Part shown: positions 32,282 to 36,898 of the stretch, one piece after another
How the letters are laid out: each line of letters begins with the position of its first letter
Numbering within the stretch: the first letter of the stretch is position 1
Source of the DNA: Firmicutes bacterium HGW-Firmicutes-7
GTDB taxonomy: Bacteria; Bacillota; Clostridia; Lachnospirales; Vallitaleaceae
Length of the DNA: 36,898 nucleotides
Direction: 5' to 3'
Assembly (NCBI GenBank): GCA_002841375.1
Contig: PGZO01000034.1
Coordinates: forward strand, 1-36,898
Made by a program: the position numbers and the translations under genes
The notes under the pieces: model-generated
Database searches by the model: none
Seen by the model: the letters and a program-made list of their open reading frames with translations, nothing else
What the model was told of the DNA's origin: nothing

Positions 32282-32917
32282 TTAATAAAAATATCTATAA
32301 TTATAAGGTACATAAGGTCTATATGGTTGGTAAGGCAAATATATACGGCGTGGATAAAATCTAAAAGGTCTCCTATATGGTTGATATGGGAATCTGTACC
32401 TTCTTGGAAATCTTCGTCTTCTTCTTCCGAACATTTCGTTTAACAATTGTACTTGAACATTGTCCCATAACCATATGTTTCTCCCAGGAACGCCAAATTG
32501 TTGAGCTTCTACGTTCTCTTCATCTGATTGTATGTCTACGTCCATCTTTGGAACTGCACACTCTTTTTCCATTTTCACATAAATTCTACCGACTATACTT
32601 ATGATGGCCTCTTTATCAGGGTATTCATCATACATTATACTATCATCATATTCTAGTTTATCACATTCTTCATCTACTAGAACCTGAATGCGTTTACACA
32701 TATCTGGATATAAGCTTTTCATATACTGAACATCTGCTTGATCATCATCATCATAATCAACATCTTCATCCATTGGTCTTTGCATATCCTGTGGTATATA
32801 CATTTGTGGTGGTTCTGGTTCATAAGTCGGCTTTCTATCGGCTACCGGATAATCTTTTGAAATATTACTTGCATACGGATTTGTTTGCATATCATAGTCA
32901 TAACTATATTTTTTCAT
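32282..32917 (-). CDS. Coat-like protein with Tyr/Arg/Pro-rich C-terminus
   Basis: The 211-residue product has three parts: a disordered N-terminus rich in Y, D and P with a DVDYDDDDQAD acidic patch; a helical middle (about 70-120) with two Cys; and a low-complexity tail (about 165-211) of FPRRYRFPYQPYRRP-like repeats. Such tyrosine and arginine-rich tails occur in spore coat and exosporium proteins, where Tyr can be cross-linked. The first Met of the longest frame (32941) is not used: GGAGAT lies just before ATG 32917. The call is from composition, not from a recognised domain. Confidence 0.65.
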   Translation of the reverse strand: MKKYSYDYDMQTNPYASNISKDYPVADRKPTYEPEPPQMYIPQDMQRPMDEDVDYDDDDQADVQYMKSLYPDMCKRIQVLVDEECDKLEYDDSIMYDEYPDKEAIISIVGRIYVKMEKECAVPKMDVDIQSDEENVEAQQFGVPGRNIWLWDNVQVQLLNEMFGRRRRRFPRRYRFPYQPYRRPFRFYPRRIYLPYQPYRPYVPYNYRYFY

Positions 32918-33033
32918 GGATATCTCCAAGCTTTTATTCAATATTAGTATATGTTATGCTAAACGCGTTTTGTGCATGTACATCTGTAAAGATAAATTCC
33001 AAAAAACTGGTGCTTCCTCACAATTCAATCTAT

Positions 33034-33597
33034 TTATTCTCCTTGAAGACCTAATTGAACGGCATTTTCTCTCATGCCTTCAATGGTCCAAAGAATAACT
33101 GTATCAAGATCCATCTCTAGCATTTCACAACCTGAAAGAATGACCGTACGATTTACACCAGCAGCAAAATTTGATGTCTTAAATTTTTTCTTTACAGATT
33201 TTACCTCAAGGTCAAGAATACTCTTGTTTGGTCTCATTAAAACAGCAGCGGTAATGAGTCCTGTTAATTCATCAATTGTATATAATACCTTTTCCATTTT
33301 TAATTCAGGTTTTACATCAATACAAATATTATAGCCATGGGATACAACTGCATGTATAATGTCTTCTTTAATTCCCTCACTTTCCATGATCTCTTTCGTC
33401 TTATAGCAATGCTCCTCTGGATATAATTCATAATCCAAATCATGTATCAATCCAATATTGCCCCAATACTCTTCATTCTCCCCAAACTTTCGAGCAAAAT
33501 ACTTCATAACGCCTTCTACTGCCATTCCATGCTTTATTAAATTTTCACTCTTATTATATTTAGTAAGTAATTCATATGCCTCTAATCTTGTCTCCAT
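33034..33597 (-). CDS. HD-domain hydrolase
   Basis: A metal-dependent phosphohydrolase of the HD superfamily. H in LIKHGMAVEG (about 23), the HD pair in IGLIHDLDYE (about 53-54), H in VVSHGYN and the DELTG segment (about 108) provide ligands. Length 187. The single-domain family with this layout is widespread in Clostridia and often called HDIG-domain protein; substrate unknown. AAGGAG is about 13 nt from the ATG, a long spacing. Confidence 0.85.
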   Translation of the reverse strand: METRLEAYELLTKYNKSENLIKHGMAVEGVMKYFARKFGENEEYWGNIGLIHDLDYELYPEEHCYKTKEIMESEGIKEDIIHAVVSHGYNICIDVKPELKMEKVLYTIDELTGLITAAVLMRPNKSILDLEVKSVKKKFKTSNFAAGVNRTVILSGCEMLEMDLDTVILWTIEGMRENAVQLGLQGE

Positions 33598-33654
33598 GTT
33601 TTAGTATTACTCCTTCGTCTATATTTTTCTTCTGCATCCAGCCTATCAAGAAAT

Positions 33655-34422
33655 TTACTTACCTTTATTACCTTCTTTATTTCTAATAAATTTTACACCT
33701 CTACTTGAATTATTGGTTTTCGTTGTTCTAATCTCGAAATGCTTTAGTGAAGCTACGAATGGTGTTAGCTTTGAATATCCATAATTTCTAGTATCAAAAT
33801 CAGGATAACGTTTATTCAGTGTACTACCTAATTCACCCAAAAATGCCCATCCATCTTCATCAGAGATCTCAGTAATTATGGTTTTAATAGTTTCTATTAA
33901 TTTATCCTTACTTGTCATCCCTCTTTCAGTTTCTTCTTGTACTTGATTGCCTTTTTCTATGTCAGTCTCCTTATTTTCAGTAGAAACTGAAGCCAGTACT
34001 TCCAAATATTTAAACTTCTCACAGGCAGAAATGAAGGGTGTAGGCGTTTTCTTTTCTCCCATCCCAATAACATACATTCCAGCTTCTCTAAGGCGAGCTG
34101 CAAGTTTTGTAAAATCGCTATCACTAGACACAATACAAAAGCCATCAACATTATTAGAATAAAGGATGTCCATTGCATCAATGATTAAAGCTGCGTCTGT
34201 TGCATTTTTACCAGTAGTATAGGAGTACTGTTGTATTGGACTAATAGAATAATTTAGTAAAACATTTTTCCATGAAGCTAATTGGGGCTTGGTCCAATCT
34301 CCATAAATTCTTTTATATGTAGGTGTCCCATGGTTTGAAATTTCATCAATAATGTACTTTATATATTTATCTGATACATTATCAGCATCTATTAAAACAG
34401 CAATCTTCTTATCCTTATCCAT
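33655..34422 (-). CDS. NYN-domain nuclease-like protein with C-terminal LOTUS/OST-HTH domain
   Basis: The N-terminal domain (about 1-135) is a PIN-like NYN (LabA/DUF88) fold: AVLIDADNVSDKY, KNATDAALIIDAMD and FCIVSSDSDFTKLAARLREAG carry the acidic residues of the metal-dependent RNA cleavage site. The C-terminal part (about 170-245) with EDGWAFLGELGSTLNKRYPD and YGYSKLTPF is a LOTUS/OST-HTH module, which binds RNA. The pair occurs also in eukaryotic MARF1-type proteins. An upstream ATG (34443) exists, but AAAGGAGAT inside it lies 6 nt before ATG 34422, which I use. Target RNA is unknown. Confidence 0.88.
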   Translation of the reverse strand: MDKDKKIAVLIDADNVSDKYIKYIIDEISNHGTPTYKRIYGDWTKPQLASWKNVLLNYSISPIQQYSYTTGKNATDAALIIDAMDILYSNNVDGFCIVSSDSDFTKLAARLREAGMYVIGMGEKKTPTPFISACEKFKYLEVLASVSTENKETDIEKGNQVQEETERGMTSKDKLIETIKTIITEISDEDGWAFLGELGSTLNKRYPDFDTRNYGYSKLTPFVASLKHFEIRTTKTNNSSRGVKFIRNKEGNKGK

Positions 34423-34469
34423 ATCAAATCTCCTTTTATCCATTTTTCAATGTAACTACTATGAATTCC

Positions 34470-34580
34470 CTAGTCTCGATCTTTCCTTTTTGATAGACTT
34501 AATAATATAATGACTAATGCGCCACCACCAATTAATAGTAATGCTAAAAATGCTATCAATATAAATGTAATTGACATCAT
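34470..34580 (-). CDS. Small single-pass membrane protein, 36 residues
   Basis: AAAGGAGGGAGG lies before ATG 34580 (a second ATG follows at once). One hydrophobic helix fills about residues 4-30 (ITFILIAFLALLLIGGGALV then IILLSL) and the basic tail KRKDRD should stay inside. No terminator is obvious. Similar tiny membrane proteins are common beside stress and sporulation genes; no function can be given. Confidence 0.7.
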   Translation of the reverse strand: MMSITFILIAFLALLLIGGGALVIILLSLSKRKDRD

Positions 34581-34774
34581 ATCCTCCCTCCTTTCTTTAG
34601 ACGTTTATTCTACACAATATAATATTTATTGATATTAATTATAAGGATGTATATTCTTTATCCTAATTATCCCATAATCTATTAACAATATCAATTAATT
34701 TGTCTAACATATAGTCGAAGTTCGCTGAATGTGGTATGATGAGGCTAATTATACATATTGGAGACCACAATCTA

Positions 34775-35386
34775 ATGCCTAGCATATACGAAGATACACT
34801 TAAACTTTACAAACAAATCGATGCACATATTGCTTCACATTATAAATCCGCTAAACAAAAGCCTGCGCCTTGTACAAAAGGTTGCGCATCTTGCTGTAGT
34901 CAATTCTTCGAAATATCACCCGTCGAATTTCTTGTCATACAAAACCATCTTAAAGACATTGATCCAACACTACTTGATATCTTCAAGGAAAACTCAACAG
35001 TCTTAATGTCATTGTTCAAGGAATATCACCGAGACTTTTATGAAGAATTTTTCCACAAAGATAATCAATTTGTAGCTCAATCCTATTATCAGCATCCTGA
35101 GCGTTTTAAAATCCATCTACCTTGTGTTTTTTTATCCAAAGAAGGCTACTGCCAAATTTATCCTGTGAGACCATTTGTTTGTAGAACTACTGGTGTTGGC
35201 TTTAAGCGCCGCTTTGTCTGGGGTCCAATTTGCAACGAAATTCGTTTTGGTTACTTTGTTCATTATTGGCAAGCAGATTTGCGACCATTTGTACCTCAAA
35301 TTGAAACTATTACCTCTGTCAAATTGGATCATGTTAGCACTAGACAGTATCCGATGTTTTATTTAATGTCCCAAGTAATAATTTAA
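34775..35386 (+). CDS. YkgJ-family cysteine cluster protein
   Basis: Likely a Fe-S or zinc binding protein. The cluster is CTKGCASCC (about 31-39, the CxxxCxxCC pattern), with further C in LPCVFLSKEGYCQIYPVRPFVCR (split here: LPCVFL and GYCQIYPVRPFVCR), which is the family hallmark. Role unknown, perhaps metal-dependent enzyme or maturation factor. The longest frame begins at 34736, but TGGTATGAT at 34728-34736 looks like an extended -10 that overlaps that codon, so I prefer ATG 34775 with GGAG 11 nt upstream. The start is uncertain. Confidence 0.8.
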   Translation: MPSIYEDTLKLYKQIDAHIASHYKSAKQKPAPCTKGCASCCSQFFEISPVEFLVIQNHLKDIDPTLLDIFKENSTVLMSLFKEYHRDFYEEFFHKDNQFVAQSYYQHPERFKIHLPCVFLSKEGYCQIYPVRPFVCRTTGVGFKRRFVWGPICNEIRFGYFVHYWQADLRPFVPQIETITSVKLDHVSTRQYPMFYLMSQVII

Positions 35387-35417
35387 GAATGGATAAAATA
35401 ACTTTAGGAGAATTTAT

Positions 35418-36743
35418 ATGAAAGAATTCGTACTATATTTTTTAAGCTTCAAATCTTATGTCGTACTTCCTGTCATAATTTTCATTCTTTCCATGGTTTT
35501 TAGAATTAAGCTTTCTGTAGCAATTAAATCCGCTCTTACTACCGGTATCGGCTTTGTGGGGATTTTCATGACCTTTGATTATTTTGTTATGGTAATCAGT
35601 CCCGTTATTCAAGCCCTTATAGAACGAACAGGTATTAGTTACAATGTCCTAGATACAGGCTGGCCTCCACTTGCTGCAATTGCATGGGCCTTCCCCCTAG
35701 CGCCTGCTCTTCTGTTAATCTTTATGGTGACTAATGTATTGATGCTCGTCTTTAAGCTTACAAAAGCAGTAAATATTGATATTTGGAATTATTGGCATAT
35801 TCTCTTAGCTGGCGCAATGATTTTTCATGTCACAGAAAGCCTCATTATAACAATCCTCATGGCAATAATAATTTTTATTATACTTCTTAAACTTACCGAA
35901 TGGAGTGCACCAAAGGTAAACACTATGATGAACATGGAAGGCATTTGTATCCCACATCTTGGAGGAGCTGTTTATTTTCCTTATGCACTAGTTGCAAATA
36001 AGCTGATGGATCAAATCCCAAAGTTTAATAAAATCAATGCCAATCCCGAAATGCTTAAGAAGAAACTTGGATTAATTGGAGAGCCAATGCTTCTTGGTCT
36101 TCTTTTGGGAACAGGGTTATCTATTGGTGCAGGGTATAATATAAAAAACATATCACAAATAGCAGTAAACTTTGCTGCAGTTATTTACATACTTCCTATT
36201 ATGTGTGGAATATTAGGGCAAGCACTACTACCCGTTTCTGAAGGTATGAAAACCTATATAAAAAAAACCTTTCCCTCTATGGGTGAAACTTATATGGGCC
36301 TTGACGTAGCCATACTTTTCGGTTCACCTTCCGTTGTCGTTACCTCATTATTATTAATACCAGTTGCATTAATCTTCGCCTTTATCCTTCCAGGCATTAA
36401 TTTTATTCCCCTTGGAGATTTAACATTTATTATGATACCAATGGGCTTTATATGTCTCGCTACAAATGGAAACATCATTCGTGGCTTTATACTCGGCATA
36501 CCAGTAATCATTTCTAGTCTTTATGTTGCCTCAAATTTTGCCTCCTTCTACACAAAAATGGCCGCTGATTCAGGTTATCAATTTGCCGACTATACCGGAA
36601 CTTTTACGAGCTTTTTAGATGGCGGAAATTTTTTTAAAGCTTGGATGGTTGGAATTGCATCAATGAATCCAATTAGTTTACTGCTAATTCCTTTTGGTAT
36701 ACTAATGATGTTTTTAACTTGGAAAATGACTAAAACTACCTAA
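35418..36743 (+). CDS. GatC-type PTS EIIC (galactitol family) without IIA/IIB partners
   Basis: An integral membrane sugar permease of the phosphotransferase system galactitol/IIC family. Marks: the IGFVGIFMTFDYFV (43-56) and SPVIQALIERTGISYNVLD (about 61-79) segments, followed by TGWPPLAAIAWAFPLAPALL (80-99), are typical; about ten further hydrophobic segments. Length 441 agrees with the family. No PTS IIA or IIB gene is seen on either side, so phosphotransfer partners must be elsewhere or the protein works differently. AGGAG lies 8 nt before the ATG; a terminator follows. The YkgJ-like gene is 31 bp upstream and may be co-transcribed. Confidence 0.88.
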   Translation: MKEFVLYFLSFKSYVVLPVIIFILSMVFRIKLSVAIKSALTTGIGFVGIFMTFDYFVMVISPVIQALIERTGISYNVLDTGWPPLAAIAWAFPLAPALLLIFMVTNVLMLVFKLTKAVNIDIWNYWHILLAGAMIFHVTESLIITILMAIIIFIILLKLTEWSAPKVNTMMNMEGICIPHLGGAVYFPYALVANKLMDQIPKFNKINANPEMLKKKLGLIGEPMLLGLLLGTGLSIGAGYNIKNISQIAVNFAAVIYILPIMCGILGQALLPVSEGMKTYIKKTFPSMGETYMGLDVAILFGSPSVVVTSLLLIPVALIFAFILPGINFIPLGDLTFIMIPMGFICLATNGNIIRGFILGIPVIISSLYVASNFASFYTKMAADSGYQFADYTGTFTSFLDGGNFFKAWMVGIASMNPISLLLIPFGILMMFLTWKMTKTT

Positions 36744-36761
36744 CAGATATAATAAATAGTT

Positions 36762-36805
36762 AAAGCTATTGGTTGATTATCTTCTTATCGGTCCAATAGC
36801 TTTTT
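36762..36805 (+). terminator. Terminator of the PTS IIC gene
   Basis: AAAGCTATTGG (36762-36772) pairs with CCAATAGCTTT (36793-36803) around a 20-nt loop, then a run of Ts. Nothing is recognised in 36806-36898. Confidence 0.85.
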
Positions 36806-36898
36806 TATCCAGTAGGAAACCTTTCATGAAATATATTCACCAACTAGAATGAAAATGAAACATGAAAGTTTCGACGTCACATATCAAGTTTATTTTCG

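Noticed and set aside
34736-34774. Upstream start of the YkgJ-like gene
   Set aside because: The codon overlaps an extended -10 like sequence and lacks a ribosome binding site; ATG 34775 is preferred, though not proved.

Overview
This window is an A+T-rich piece of a bacterial chromosome, almost certainly from a spore-forming anaerobic Clostridia (Bacillota). The signs are strong AGGAGG ribosome binding sites, sigma-A promoters, an FMN riboswitch, a PdaA-type spore-cortex deacetylase, a coat-like protein, an [FeFe]-hydrogenase homologue, a rubrerythrin-like protein and an FNR-like regulator. I cannot name the genus. No tRNA, CRISPR array, prophage or intact insertion sequence is visible.

Layout. 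1-1050 has no gene. On the minus strand it carries three sigma-A promoters in a diverged tandem array and a leader typical of rRNA operons, so a 16S gene probably lies just left of position 1. A 310-bp fold-back element bounded by 29-bp direct repeats follows. 1053-3750 (+) encodes a family 2 encapsulin shell protein with an inserted cyclic-nucleotide-binding-like domain, overlapping a SufS-type cysteine desulfurase that is its likely cargo. 3789-5294 (-) holds the Fe-S repair protein Ric/ScdA and a five-cysteine FNR-like regulator, with an FNR-like site placed to control ric. Together 1-5.3 kb looks like a sulfur, Fe-S and redox-stress locus.

5.5-24.3 kb is mostly single genes with their own terminators: MFS transporter, CoA-type Nudix hydrolase, hydrogenase-like protein, APC permease, TipA-like MerR regulator, MreB/Mbl, a PP2C-like protein, a metallophosphoesterase, RF3, PdaA, a rubrerythrin-like protein, DUF192, L-asparaginase, a PAS-GAF-GGDEF protein, a membrane-anchored glucosaminidase-like protein, and the riboflavin transporter subunit RibU under an FMN riboswitch. 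Two complete copies and one fragment of a small hairpin-rich element (ends CCTAACG/CGTTAGG) lie in this part.

24.4-29.8 kb (-) is one six-gene operon: UbiD decarboxylase, UbiA prenyltransferase, UbiX flavin prenyltransferase, and a complete ABC importer. Its order, overlaps and single promoter suggest import of an aromatic acid that is then prenylated and decarboxylated, which would be a scavenging route to a quinone or similar lipid. This operon and the CNBD-encapsulin/desulfurase pair are the two most interesting systems here.

29.8-31.8 kb holds a sensor kinase without a response regulator, a 43-residue LDCC-motif protein just upstream of it, and a divergent CopZ-like metallochaperone with a palindromic operator. 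31.9-36.9 kb holds small and hypothetical proteins, a coat-like protein, an HD hydrolase, an NYN-LOTUS nuclease-like protein, a YkgJ-like cysteine-cluster protein, and an orphan GatC-type PTS IIC.
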